Source of the DNA: an uncultured Akkermansia sp.
GTDB lineage: Bacteria; Verrucomicrobiota; Verrucomicrobiia; Verrucomicrobiales; Akkermansiaceae
Direction: 5' to 3'
Length of the DNA stretch: 64,000 nucleotides
NCBI GenBank assembly: GCA_947626545.1
Contig: CANQSS010000001.1
Span: 62,001-126,000 of the forward strand
The translations under genes and the position numbers were made by a program. Under the pieces are notes generated by a model. It ran no database searches, had not been told where the DNA came from, and was given only the letters and a program-made list of their open reading frames with translations. Positions 39,196 to 48,250 of this stretch are shown in pieces. How positions within the stretch are numbered: position 1 is the stretch's first letter; every line of letters begins with the position of its first letter.

Positions 39196-39720
39196 TTAGG
39201 GTAGCTGGTTGATAGCCTCGGCGTTAATGATTCGGTGATCCTCCTCGGTGAGCACCTTTCCCGTTACTTTTTGGGTGGCTTGTGCGAGCAGGCGGGCAAA
39301 CTCTTCCCGCAGCGCCTCCTCTTGGCGGCGGGTATCAATTTCCGCCTGTTGGTGCGCATTTTGCAGAATGGTTTGCGCATCGGTCTCAGCCTTGGCGGCA
39401 CGCTCGGCGCGCAGTTTTTCGGAGAGCTGGCGAGCGTGATCCAATTCCGCTTTGGCCTGGTCGCGCGCCTCATTTACGATGCCAATGCTACGTTCCTGCA
39501 CCTCTGCAAGCTCCTTTTCACTTCGGGCGTGCATAGCTTCACCTTCTTCAATGCGCCGACGGCGTTCCTCAAGCTGTTGCATGACCGGCTTAATACCGAA
39601 AAACACCACCACTGCGGCTAGGATGGCAAAGGCAATGAAGTGTGCAATGAAAGCCTCGGTATGTAATCCGAACTGATCCACCATTTCGCTAAACGACGTC
39701 GCGATGATGAGCGTTTTCAT
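39196..39720 (-). CDS. atpF: F0F1 ATP synthase b subunit
   Basis: N-terminal TM then long charged helix; position between atpE and atpH. Confidence 0.9.
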   Translation of the reverse strand: MKTLIIATSFSEMVDQFGLHTEAFIAHFIAFAILAAVVVFFGIKPVMQQLEERRRRIEEGEAMHARSEKELAEVQERSIGIVNEARDQAKAELDHARQLSEKLRAERAAKAETDAQTILQNAHQQAEIDTRRQEEALREEFARLLAQATQKVTGKVLTEEDHRIINAEAINQLP

Positions 39721-39774
39721 GGGAGGAAAAAAGTGTGTCCTTGTTGGCGTGAGGAGGAAGTGGACAGACAGGGC

Positions 39775-39813
39775 GGCGGGGAACCAATGCCCTTTGCGCC
39801 TCAGCGCCCCGCC
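39775..39813 (-). other. Intergenic stem-loop between atpE and atpF
   Basis: GGCGGGG...CCCCGCC arms with inner GCGC-CTCA-GCGC. Confidence 0.55.
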
Positions 39814-39836
39814 GGCCTACCTTGCGCTGCTCTCGG

Positions 39837-40040
39837 CTAGCCCATGAAGATGGCCACAAAGGCCACGCCTTCTACCAATGCGGCCAAAAGGATGGAGATG
39901 GTCAGCACCTTGCCGAAGGAGGCAGGGTTGCGCCCCGTAGACTCCGCAGCCTTCATGCCGATGAGACCAATGCCCAGGCCTGCGCCGATGACGACGAGCC
40001 CAGCCTTAGCGATAGCAGCTTCTGCGATGATGGGTAACAT
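39837..40040 (-). CDS. atpE: F0F1 ATP synthase c subunit
   Basis: 67 aa, two TM helices, 'GAGLGIGLIGMKAAESTGRNP' loop, carboxylate in 'AALVEGVAF'. Confidence 0.95.
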   Translation of the reverse strand: MLPIIAEAAIAKAGLVVIGAGLGIGLIGMKAAESTGRNPASFGKVLTISILLAALVEGVAFVAIFMG

Positions 40041-40119
40041 AGTTGTTGTGTGTTGGTGTTGTTATTGTTTCCCTGCCCCCTCACGTTTTACTTCATGATC
40101 CGGAGCAGAAGAAGGGGGA

Positions 40120-40983
40120 TCAAGTTTCGGCGGACGCTTCTTCCTCCTCATCTCCGCCCACCTGCGTCTTCAGGAAGATGGCAGTGAGCATCAGGAAGAC
40201 CAAAGCCTGCACGAAACCGACGATGAGTTCGAGTGCCATAAAGGGCAGCATGGCGGCAAAATTGATGCCTCCCATTTGCTCCAAAATAGCCTCGCCTGCG
40301 AAGATGTTGCCGAAAAGTCGGGCTGCCAATGCCACCGGTCGGATGCATATCGAAAGCACCTCAATGAGCCCCACAAAAAAAAAGATAGGCAGCAATGCGT
40401 ACTTCAAGAAACCCGTGAGCCCTCCCTTCGGTCCAAAAGTATGGGCGATGAAATGGGTGAGTCCTTGCTCGCGCAGCACCCAGATGAACCACAGGATAGC
40501 GTAAAAGAAGCCTAGAAAAACGGTTACATTCAGGTCCGCATTTGCCCCGCGCAGCAATGGTTGCCCTCTGTAGGTGATTTCTCCGACCCCGGGCAACAAG
40601 CCCATGTAATTGCTCACAAGAATAAGCAAGAACACCGTCGCAAAGTACCAAAAGTACTTCCTTGCAAGTTTTTTCCCGGTCAATCCCTCTACAAAGTCGT
40701 AGAGCATCTCGAAAACCCACTCCACGAAATTCTGCAAGCCGTGCGGTATCCGCTCCATTCTGCGCGTGGCCATTTTCAAGACGAGAGTGATAACTAACAC
40801 GGCCACAGCAAACATGATAAGCGAATTGCTGACCGGCAACGTGTGCCCCTCCCAAAAGGGTATTGGTATTTCCCAAAGAACTGGTGCACTCGTGCTCAAC
40901 CCTTCATGCGCGTCTTCTGCCCCACAGGCTATACTGCCCGCTGTCATGGCCGTCAAACACACTTTTTGCACGAGTTGCCGCAT
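40120..40983 (-). CDS. atpB: F0F1 ATP synthase a subunit
   Basis: 'LSICIRPVALAARLFGNIFAGEAIL' conserved Arg helix. Confidence 0.95.
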   Translation of the reverse strand: MRQLVQKVCLTAMTAGSIACGAEDAHEGLSTSAPVLWEIPIPFWEGHTLPVSNSLIMFAVAVLVITLVLKMATRRMERIPHGLQNFVEWVFEMLYDFVEGLTGKKLARKYFWYFATVFLLILVSNYMGLLPGVGEITYRGQPLLRGANADLNVTVFLGFFYAILWFIWVLREQGLTHFIAHTFGPKGGLTGFLKYALLPIFFFVGLIEVLSICIRPVALAARLFGNIFAGEAILEQMGGINFAAMLPFMALELIVGFVQALVFLMLTAIFLKTQVGGDEEEEASAET

Positions 40984-40995
40984 AGTACACTCCGT

Positions 40996-41024
40996 AAGGT
41001 ATCACTCACTCCGCGCCGTGTCAA
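40996..41024 (-). promoter_or_regulatory. Sigma70-type promoter for the atp operon
   Basis: TTGACA-17-TACCTT, 12 nt to atpB ATG. Confidence 0.55.
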
Positions 41025-41049
41025 GCAGCTTTTTTGGTCATAATCGTCA

Positions 41050-41203
41050 CACTCCGAGCCCTCGGGGGGGCTTTCACGGCCTTGGTCAATCATCAATGGT
41101 TTGAGCTTCTTGCTGACTTTACCTTCTTCATTTATGGGAAACGCATGAGGAATGGGTTGAATGATCCCTGAGAAGATTTTATTGGGACGCGTGTGTGCTT
41201 GCC
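41050..41203 (+). repeat. ~154-bp dispersed direct repeat, copy A
   Basis: ACTCCGAGCCCTCGGGG...GGGACGCGTGTGTGCTTGCC; partner at 41590. Confidence 0.9.
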
Positions 41204-41370
41204 CACATCCGTCCCAAGAAAAGCACCCCCTATAGGCAGTTAACGGCATATCGTGAAGCATAAGTTGTTGGTTATTTACGATTTACGATGTACGATTTAC
41301 GATTTGAATGCTAGCACGCTGCGCGCGTTCCTGCGAAACAAAAGCAAAGCAGAATTTTCGAAGACGATGG
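41203..41370 (+). repeat. CATCCGTCCCAAG / CTAGCACGCT composite repeat with heptamers
   Basis: Shared with 30779-30950. Confidence 0.8.
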
Positions 41371-41438
41371 TGCGTTGATAGAAGGAAAGTCTCCTGTGTG
41401 AGACTATGTCGGGTTGACTCAGCGCCGCCCCATCGACG

Positions 41439-41492
41439 GTTGCTTCGGAGTTGCCTCACGACTATTGCTTCGGAGTCGCCTCACGACTCCTC
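41439..41492 (+). repeat. Short tandem repeat TTGCTTCGGAGT(T/C)GCCTCACGACT x2
   Basis: Direct reading. Confidence 0.8.
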
Positions 41493-41589
41493 ACCCCTAC
41501 GGGGCAAAAGCTATCGCTTTTGGCTAATCGACCTCACGGCCGTCGGTCGCTTTCGCCCTTCGGGCAAAAGCTGTGCTTTTGTCCAATCC

Positions 41590-41740
41590 CACTCCGAACC
41601 CTCGGGGGCTTTCACGGCTTTGCTCAATCATCAATGGTTTAAGCTTCATGCTGGCTTACCTTCTTCATCCATGGGAAACGCATGAGTAATGGGTTGAATG
41701 AGCCTGGAGAAGATTTTATCGGGACGCGTGTGTGCTTGCC
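41590..41740 (+). repeat. ~151-bp dispersed direct repeat, copy B
   Basis: High identity to 41050-41203. Confidence 0.9.
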
Positions 41741-41761
41741 GTGTCGGCGGCAACATTGCAC

Positions 41762-41789
41762 TTGACGCAAAGGGGAAATTGGATAGAAT
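41762..41789 (+). promoter_or_regulatory. Sigma70-type promoter for kdsB
   Basis: TTGACG-16-TAGAAT, 32 nt to ATG. Confidence 0.55.
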
Positions 41790-41821
41790 GGGGAAAGCGG
41801 TCAGTTTGCCGCACATGAACT

Positions 41822-42646
41822 ATGGCAGCAAAGATCCTCCTTGTTATACCAGCGCGTTACGCTTCCACGCGCTTGCCCGGAAAACCACTCGTAAAAATAG
41901 CCGGGGTGGAAATGATTCGTCGTGTGGCTGATATAGCCGCCTGCATCTGCCGCCACAATGCGGAGTGCGACTATGTGGTGGCCACGGATGATGGACGCAT
42001 TGCGAGCTTCTGCGACGGCGTGGGTGTGCCCGTGCAAATGACATCCGACACCTGCCGCAGCGGCACAGAGCGCTGCTGGGATGTTGTGCAGCACCGCGCA
42101 GAACGCCCTGCCTTTGTCGTAAATCTGCAAGGAGACAATCCGCTCTGCCCACCGTGGGTCATCCAACAGCTCATTGATGCCTGTCGTTCTGCGCAAGGAG
42201 ATGTTTTTACACCTTGCATCCGCTTGAGCTGGGAGGAGTATGACCGTTTGGTGGAGTCCAAGAAAACAACGCCCTACAGCGGCACCACAGTGCTGGTGAG
42301 CCATACCGGGTACGCGCTCGCCTTTTCCAAAAATATCATCCCCGCTGTGCGTAAACCCGATAAAGCGCGTGAGCAGATGCCTTTCAGCCCGGTGCGCCGC
42401 CACGTGGGGCTGTACGCTTACACCATCGATGCTCTGCAGGCCTACTTCCAGCTTCCCGAATCTCCCTACGAAGTTGGTTGTGTGGAAGGACTGGAACAGA
42501 TGCGCTTCCTCTACAATGGCCTGCGTATTAAAATTGTGGAAACTGATTACCGCGGCCGCAAAACAACGGCAGGCGTCGATTCCTTGGAGGATGTGCAGCG
42601 CGTGGAGGCCATCCTGCGCGAATACGGTGAGTTCGATTTGAGCTGA
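41822..42646 (+). CDS. kdsB: 3-deoxy-manno-octulosonate cytidylyltransferase
   Basis: 'VIPARYASTRLPGKPLVKIAGVEMI', 'VNLQGDNPL', 'HVGLYAYTIDALQAY'. Confidence 0.93.
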   Translation: MAAKILLVIPARYASTRLPGKPLVKIAGVEMIRRVADIAACICRHNAECDYVVATDDGRIASFCDGVGVPVQMTSDTCRSGTERCWDVVQHRAERPAFVVNLQGDNPLCPPWVIQQLIDACRSAQGDVFTPCIRLSWEEYDRLVESKKTTPYSGTTVLVSHTGYALAFSKNIIPAVRKPDKAREQMPFSPVRRHVGLYAYTIDALQAYFQLPESPYEVGCVEGLEQMRFLYNGLRIKIVETDYRGRKTTAGVDSLEDVQRVEAILREYGEFDLS

Positions 42647-42648
42647 CC

Positions 42649-43362
42649 ATGCTTTACTCAAACGATAACGTTCCCCGGCATATCGCCATCATCATGGATG
42701 GTAATGGGCGCTGGGCCCGACAGCATGGTCTGCCCCGCGCCAAGGGACATGAAAAGGGCGGCGAGACCGTGCAACGGGTCGTGCAAATGTGCCTAGATCG
42801 TGGTGTGCCGTGGCTTACCCTCTACGCCTTTTCCACAGAGAATTGGGGACGCCCCGCTGCTGAGGTAAAAGGACTCATGGAGATGCTGTACCTGTTTCTG
42901 AAAAAGAACCAAAGTATGCTTGTGGAGAAAAATGTGCGGCTGCGTGCCATCGGGGAGCTGGAGATGCTGCCCGAGAAGTGCCGCCGTGTACTGAGGGAGT
43001 GCATACAAAGTTCAGCCTCGCACTCGGCGCTCACCCTTACTCTTGCTCTTTCTTACGGCTCGCGTCAAGAAATTACTGCAGCAGCGCGTCGGTTGGCCGA
43101 GCAAGTGCAACGCGGCGAACTGCAGCCGGACGATATCTCTCCCGAGCTTCTGGCTGCCCAGCTCTACACCGCCGGTATGCCCGACCCCGACCTTCTCATC
43201 CGCACTTCCGGGGAGATGCGCCTTTCCAACTATCTGCTCTGGCAAGTAAGCTACGCAGAATTGTGGCTCACCCCCGTGCTGTGGCCAGACTTCTCAGAGG
43301 CTGACTTCGATAAAGCCCTGTGTGAATATGCAACACGCCACCGCCGCTACGGGAAGCACTAA
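42649..43362 (+). CDS. uppS: Isoprenyl (undecaprenyl) diphosphate synthase
   Basis: 'HIAIIMDGNGRWARQHGLPRAKGHEKG', 'LYAFSTENWGRP', 'LLIRTSGEMRLSNYLLWQ'. Confidence 0.96.
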   Translation: MLYSNDNVPRHIAIIMDGNGRWARQHGLPRAKGHEKGGETVQRVVQMCLDRGVPWLTLYAFSTENWGRPAAEVKGLMEMLYLFLKKNQSMLVEKNVRLRAIGELEMLPEKCRRVLRECIQSSASHSALTLTLALSYGSRQEITAAARRLAEQVQRGELQPDDISPELLAAQLYTAGMPDPDLLIRTSGEMRLSNYLLWQVSYAELWLTPVLWPDFSEADFDKALCEYATRHRRYGKH

Positions 43363-43748
43363 TTGCGCGGTGAAGGTTGAGTCTGTCGCAAAGGCCGAGA
43401 TGCCGGATCGGGACGGCGGATGACAGTTTCACCATCCTTGGCTTGGTTGGCACGATCACGCGCGATTTGCTCAAAATATTCCGGATCCATCATCCAAATG
43501 AAGCGGTCGCGCGCCTCCTCTTCCTCCTCCTGGGCCTTATTGAGACGCTGGATCACCGATTCACGCTGCTGCTGCAGGCTCTGCAACTCCAGCGAAGCAG
43601 GCAGCACTAACGTAAACCCTAAAAAGGCCGCAAAGGCCAAGAATATCAACCCACAAATGCTCAGCATGCGCCAAACAGCCAGAAGTCGTTCCTCGCGGCG
43701 ACGATCCTGCTCTGCGCGTCTGCGAATTCTGGTGAATAGAATCGACAT
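43359..43748 (-). CDS. FtsB/DivIC-like septum formation initiator
   Basis: Single TM, coiled coil, 'FIWMMDPEYFEQIARDRANQAKDGETVIR'. Confidence 0.75.
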   Translation of the reverse strand: MSILFTRIRRRAEQDRRREERLLAVWRMLSICGLIFLAFAAFLGFTLVLPASLELQSLQQQRESVIQRLNKAQEEEEEARDRFIWMMDPEYFEQIARDRANQAKDGETVIRRPDPASRPLRQTQPSPRN

Positions 43749-43758
43749 CTTTCTCCCA

Positions 43759-44430
43759 TCACCGCTCAGCAAAGGGTACAAAACGTCCGCGTCGCGCCAA
43801 CAACAACGTGTGCATGCGCGACTGCTTTCCTCTGTCATTCACCGGCAGGGCAGATACGGATATCTCGAATCCGGCGCGTTTGAGTGTGCTGCATAGCTTG
43901 TTGTCTGGCCGCGTCAACAAGATGGACAGAAGGCTTCCCCCCTTCAGCGCTTGAAAGTATGCCTGTGCATCTGACAAGCTCAGCTCGCAGCGTGCATGCG
44001 TGTGGCACATGATGATGGCGTGCAACGAACCTACACGCTTGCGGCATAAATCTGCCGCCTTTCCAACCTCCACGTTCACCCTCTCGTCTTCCAACACTTC
44101 TTTACACGAGCTAAATTCACGGTTCCAGCGCACCACTTGCTCCACCGGCTCAGCAATAATGAAGCGTGCCTTGGCCCTCGGCAGCGCCGCTATGGCAGCG
44201 GTCGCACTTGTTCCAAGCCCAAGTCCAACTATCATGATAAGCGGCTTGTTAGCTCGGGACACAGGAGAAACCGCCAGCAGCGCCATATTTGCCTCGCTCG
44301 CACTCGCCCGCGAAGACGCCACTGGCGCACCGTCTTTCATCAGACTCAGTTCACCATCACGCTCCCACAGCTCCCACTCGTGCCCCTCGGCATCCGCAGT
44401 CGGTCCTCCACGTTTGATTAACGGTTTCAT
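43759..44430 (-). CDS. Spermidine synthase-like / Rossmann methyltransferase protein
   Basis: 'IMIVGLGLGTSATAAIAALPRAKARFIIAEPVEQVVRWNRE', 'LHAIIMCHTHARCELS', C-terminal 'GGSLLSILLTRP'. Confidence 0.65.
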   Translation of the reverse strand: MKPLIKRGGPTADAEGHEWELWERDGELSLMKDGAPVASSRASASEANMALLAVSPVSRANKPLIMIVGLGLGTSATAAIAALPRAKARFIIAEPVEQVVRWNREFSSCKEVLEDERVNVEVGKAADLCRKRVGSLHAIIMCHTHARCELSLSDAQAYFQALKGGSLLSILLTRPDNKLCSTLKRAGFEISVSALPVNDRGKQSRMHTLLLARRGRFVPFAER

Positions 44431-44479
44431 CCCGTCCGCAATATAGCAGATTCTACCGCTTGTTAGCAAGCCAATTTGC

Positions 44480-44728
44480 AGGGCAAACGCATTAGAAAAT
44501 GCGTCTGCCATTTACGATTTTCGATTTACGAATTATAATTTATTGATAACGTACGCGTTGCGCACGTGTATTCCGGATGGAAGATGTACTCAAAAATGAG
44601 AGAGGGACAACTTCATTCGCATCACGTAGTGTGCTGTCATTGCGGTTTTCGTGTTCGTAAATAGACTCATGATCAATCGTTTAGAAAGTTTTTCTCTCCC
44701 TTTCTACTTCATCCAAATGCGTTTGCCG
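44480..44728. mobile_element. Second ~250-bp inverted-terminus element
   Basis: AGGGCAAACGCATTAGAAAATGCGTCTGCC at left, AAATGCGTTTGCC at right, internal heptamers and GTACGCGTTGCGCAC. Confidence 0.7.
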
Positions 44729-44803
44729 TATGAACTTGTGATTATGCTTGACGTATGTAGCCAAAACTGGCAGAATGTCGCGCGACCGTCATTCTGCGCT
44801 GAT

Positions 44804-47374
44804 ATGCTCTCCTCTCTGTACAACCTGACACAATCACCGATGTTTTACTTTGCGACCGGCATTTTGTTGCTGGTGCTGTTTTTTTGGTACATGGCATCGG
44901 AGAATGATAAGATGAAGAGGAATGCAGGTACCTTTTTCATATTGGGGCTGGCGAGCTTCTCCATTATGTCACTTTTTGTGAATGGGATGCACTACGGGAT
45001 CGATATTCGCGGTGGCGTTGAGCTTACGCTGGAAGTGCAACCCAAGCTGGATGATCAAACGGGCATGCCTACACCTCCCACTGAGGAAGATATGCAACAG
45101 GCGTGCAATATTTTGGAGGAACGTCTGAACTCCACCGGCACCAGTGAAGTGCAAATTATCCACACCAACAACAAGATTCTCATCCAGATTCCCCAGCAAG
45201 ATACCAAGGACGAAAAAGCTAACAAAGAGAAGATAGACGCGATGGTGAGCATGCTCACCCGCATGGCCAAGCTCGAGCTACTGGCAGTCCACCCGGAAAG
45301 CGAGAAGCTAATTGCGCAGATGATGAGCATCGACCCTGCCACCGGCAAGCCGCTAGTTGATTTTGATGCGTTCATCCACAATCGCAACGCTTACCTCGCT
45401 GCCCAAAAAGTTGGGGATAATAGTAAGCGTATGCCTGTGTTGCGCATCCCCGCCAAAATGGGACTCAATGATTACCAAGTGCTGCCTAATCCCGTCACCG
45501 ATGATGAAACCGGCCAGCCTGTCCTGGACGCCGAGGGCAACCAGGTGATGCGCTTCTTTGTGCTGCAGAAACCTCATGCTGCCATGCAGCAGGATGTGTA
45601 CATCACCGGCAAAGAGGTATCCGCTGCTCACCCGGATTATTCGCGCCGCGGTTATGTGAACGTCACCCTCAACCGCACGGGGGCCGGCCGCATGGGGCGT
45701 TTGACTGGCAAAATGGTGAAAGGACGCGACCGACTGGCGGTGGTGCTCAATGGGCAAGTGAAGTGTGCTCCAGTAGTGCAAGCTACGCTTTCCAAGGATT
45801 TCCAAATCTCAGGTCTCAACGGCAAAGGCGAAGCGGAGGATATCTCCAAGGCTCTGGCTAATCCTCTTTCCAGCGACCTGAAGGTTGAGGGACGTAAAGA
45901 TGTGAGTGCTCAGCTCGGTCAATCTGCGCTGGAGCAAGGTACTTTCGCGGGCATTGTGGGACTGCTGGCTGTGTTTGTGTTCTGCTATTGGTACTACAGA
46001 ACGGCAGGTATCGTGGCCATGGTAGGGTTGGCGCTGAATGCCACCACTCTGGTAGGACTCATGAGCTTGTTCGGTTTCGTGCTCACGCTGCCGGGCATCG
46101 CCGGTATTGTACTCACCATGGGTATGGCGGTGGATGCCAATGTGCTCATATATGAGCGCATGCGAGAGGAACGCGCTGCCGGCAGGTCTTTCCTAGTGAG
46201 CTTGCGCGTAGCGTACGACAAAGCCTTTTCTGCTATTTGGGATTCCAATATCACTTCGCTCATCACTGCCGTCATTCTTTTCTGGCTGGCAAGCGGCTCC
46301 ATTAAGGGGTTTGCCGTCACCACCAGTGTAGGTATTATCACCTCGCTCATCGGCGCCATTGTGGTCACGCGTGTACTCTTCTTCTGGGCTGAACATACCG
46401 GCATGCTGCGCGAGTTTACCTTCAGCCATGCTCCTTTCCAAAACAGGGAATTTGACTTTATGAAGTGGCGAAAGGTAGCGCTCGTGTGTTCGCTGGTGGT
46501 CATTGTGGGCTCCCTGTTGTACGGCGTACTAGTGCGCAGGGATGCTGCGTTAGGTATTGACTTCACCGGAGGTTCGACCGTCACCTACGTGCTTCCTACG
46601 GACTCTAACGTCAACTACAGAGAGGTAGAAAACACCGTGATGTCCATGAAGCTCTCCAAGCTCCCCACCGTGCAGGAATTCAACAACGCCGGCTCCAACC
46701 GCAACATAAAAATCCGTTGTGCCACAAAGGATGAAGCCTCGCTCATCGACCGCACCCTGCGCGAAAAGGTACAGGGAATGCAGGTCATCCCCATGCCCTC
46801 GATTGATGAGGTGAGTGCCTCGTTGGGATCCACATTCTTCCGCACGGCATGCTGGGCTTTGCTGGCGGGCTTATTAGGCATCACCATCTACTTAGCAGTG
46901 CGTTTTGAATGGAGTTTCGCCGTAGGTGCGCTGTTTTCCACAGCACACGACGTACTCGCCATCCTCGGGCTTGTCCTCGTCATGGGCACCGAGCTGAGCA
47001 TCATCCACATCGGCGCTTTCCTCACCGTGGCGGGCTATTCCATCAACGATACGATCGTGATATTCGACCGTATTCGCGAGCGTCTGCGCTACGCTGAGCC
47101 AAAAGAGGACTTGAAAGATATCATCAACGAAGCTATCAGCTCTACCCTGCCGCGTACACTGCTTACCTCGCTTTCCACGCTGGCGGTGCTCATAGCTCTC
47201 ATTGCACTCGGCGGCCCCGCCATGCGCGACTTTTCGATCACCATGCTTCTGGGTATCTTGGTGGGCACCTACTCCTCCATTTTCATTGCCGCTCCGGTGG
47301 TCTATATGTGTGACCGCCGCAACACGCTGGTGCGTGAGGTGCAGGAAGCGGCTCAAGCCGACTCCATGGTGTAA
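44804..47374 (+). CDS. secDF: SecD-SecF fusion protein-export protein
   Basis: SecD 'GIDIRGGVELTLEV' and SecF 'GIDFTGGSTVTYV', 'GYSINDTIVIFDRIRE' in one ORF. Confidence 0.96.
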   Translation: MLSSLYNLTQSPMFYFATGILLLVLFFWYMASENDKMKRNAGTFFILGLASFSIMSLFVNGMHYGIDIRGGVELTLEVQPKLDDQTGMPTPPTEEDMQQACNILEERLNSTGTSEVQIIHTNNKILIQIPQQDTKDEKANKEKIDAMVSMLTRMAKLELLAVHPESEKLIAQMMSIDPATGKPLVDFDAFIHNRNAYLAAQKVGDNSKRMPVLRIPAKMGLNDYQVLPNPVTDDETGQPVLDAEGNQVMRFFVLQKPHAAMQQDVYITGKEVSAAHPDYSRRGYVNVTLNRTGAGRMGRLTGKMVKGRDRLAVVLNGQVKCAPVVQATLSKDFQISGLNGKGEAEDISKALANPLSSDLKVEGRKDVSAQLGQSALEQGTFAGIVGLLAVFVFCYWYYRTAGIVAMVGLALNATTLVGLMSLFGFVLTLPGIAGIVLTMGMAVDANVLIYERMREERAAGRSFLVSLRVAYDKAFSAIWDSNITSLITAVILFWLASGSIKGFAVTTSVGIITSLIGAIVVTRVLFFWAEHTGMLREFTFSHAPFQNREFDFMKWRKVALVCSLVVIVGSLLYGVLVRRDAALGIDFTGGSTVTYVLPTDSNVNYREVENTVMSMKLSKLPTVQEFNNAGSNRNIKIRCATKDEASLIDRTLREKVQGMQVIPMPSIDEVSASLGSTFFRTACWALLAGLLGITIYLAVRFEWSFAVGALFSTAHDVLAILGLVLVMGTELSIIHIGAFLTVAGYSINDTIVIFDRIRERLRYAEPKEDLKDIINEAISSTLPRTLLTSLSTLAVLIALIALGGPAMRDFSITMLLGILVGTYSSIFIAAPVVYMCDRRNTLVREVQEAAQADSMV

Positions 47375-47377
47375 GCC

Positions 47378-48250
47378 ATGTCTGCCCGCGCCAACCGGAG
47401 AGACTTGTGGATACTGCTGTGCTGCGCGATCGTTTTCATTGCTGCAGTGACGGGAGCCGTAGCTTGTGGCCTGCGGATGGGCCATGTACAGGACACATCA
47501 CATGCCGCCCATCTGCGCTGGCTCATCTACGCGCATTTTTTACTCTCGCAACTAGCACTGGCAGCGGCTATTTCACTTATCTATGCGGCACACCGCCATT
47601 GGAGGCGCTCCTACCTCATCGTCAGCTACAATGAACACGGCATGTCGCTCGACCCTCCCGGCGTACTCATGCCCCCGCGCCGCGTGTTTCGCTGCCACCT
47701 GCACCATTTGACACCGCAGGACTTACCCCCCGCAAACGCACCCGTTGTAGTGTATCCCATGTTTATGCTCAGTGGTCGCTCCAGTGGCGAAAGACTCGAG
47801 CGTATGCTGCGTCAGGCCTACGCTGAAATGCCACGCATGCCGGAGCTCTTTTTCCAGCCCGTCTTAGGGGCCTCACCTTGGCTGGCGCAAGCCGCCGCTG
47901 CACACCTGCATCCCCTGCTTTCTCCGGACTGTGGCATATTGGTCGTAGCTCATGGCTCGGAACTGCCCGAGGCGCCTCCAGAGCCTGCACTCTTCTGCCG
48001 CCGCCTGCGCGAACTGCTACCCCAAAACACCGAAGTGCAGCTTGGCTTTTTCGGCAATCAATTGCCGGATGCTTGCGCTGTGCTGCGCAGTATGCGGGCA
48101 CGCCATGTGCTACTGCTGCCTTTCTTGCTCACGGAGGGAATCCACACCACCCGAGATTTGCCCACGCAACAAGATGCCCAAGCTATCGGAAAAACACTGC
48201 AGCGCTTACCCGTGGTGGCAGCTTTGCTAACACCACATGAAAAGACATGA
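47378..48250 (+). CDS. Membrane-anchored CbiX/sirohydrochlorin chelatase-like protein
   Basis: Two N-terminal TM segments; C-terminal 'GILVVAHGSELPEAPPEPALFCRRLRELL...VLLLPFLLTEGIHTTRDLPTQ' resembles CbiX. Confidence 0.55.
   Translation: MSARANRRDLWILLCCAIVFIAAVTGAVACGLRMGHVQDTSHAAHLRWLIYAHFLLSQLALAAAISLIYAAHRHWRRSYLIVSYNEHGMSLDPPGVLMPPRRVFRCHLHHLTPQDLPPANAPVVVYPMFMLSGRSSGERLERMLRQAYAEMPRMPELFFQPVLGASPWLAQAAAAHLHPLLSPDCGILVVAHGSELPEAPPEPALFCRRLRELLPQNTEVQLGFFGNQLPDACAVLRSMRARHVLLLPFLLTEGIHTTRDLPTQQDAQAIGKTLQRLPVVAALLTPHEKT

Noticed and set aside
39837-40040. Sodium-type c subunit
   Set aside because: The essential carboxylate is followed by Gly ('VEGVAF') and no Gln/Ser Na+-ligand pattern was recognised; proton-type more likely.
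41041-41821. Small protein genes in the atpB-kdsB spacer (125 aa, 102 aa, 77 aa ORFs)
   Set aside because: ORFs coincide with direct repeats and lack codon-like or domain support.
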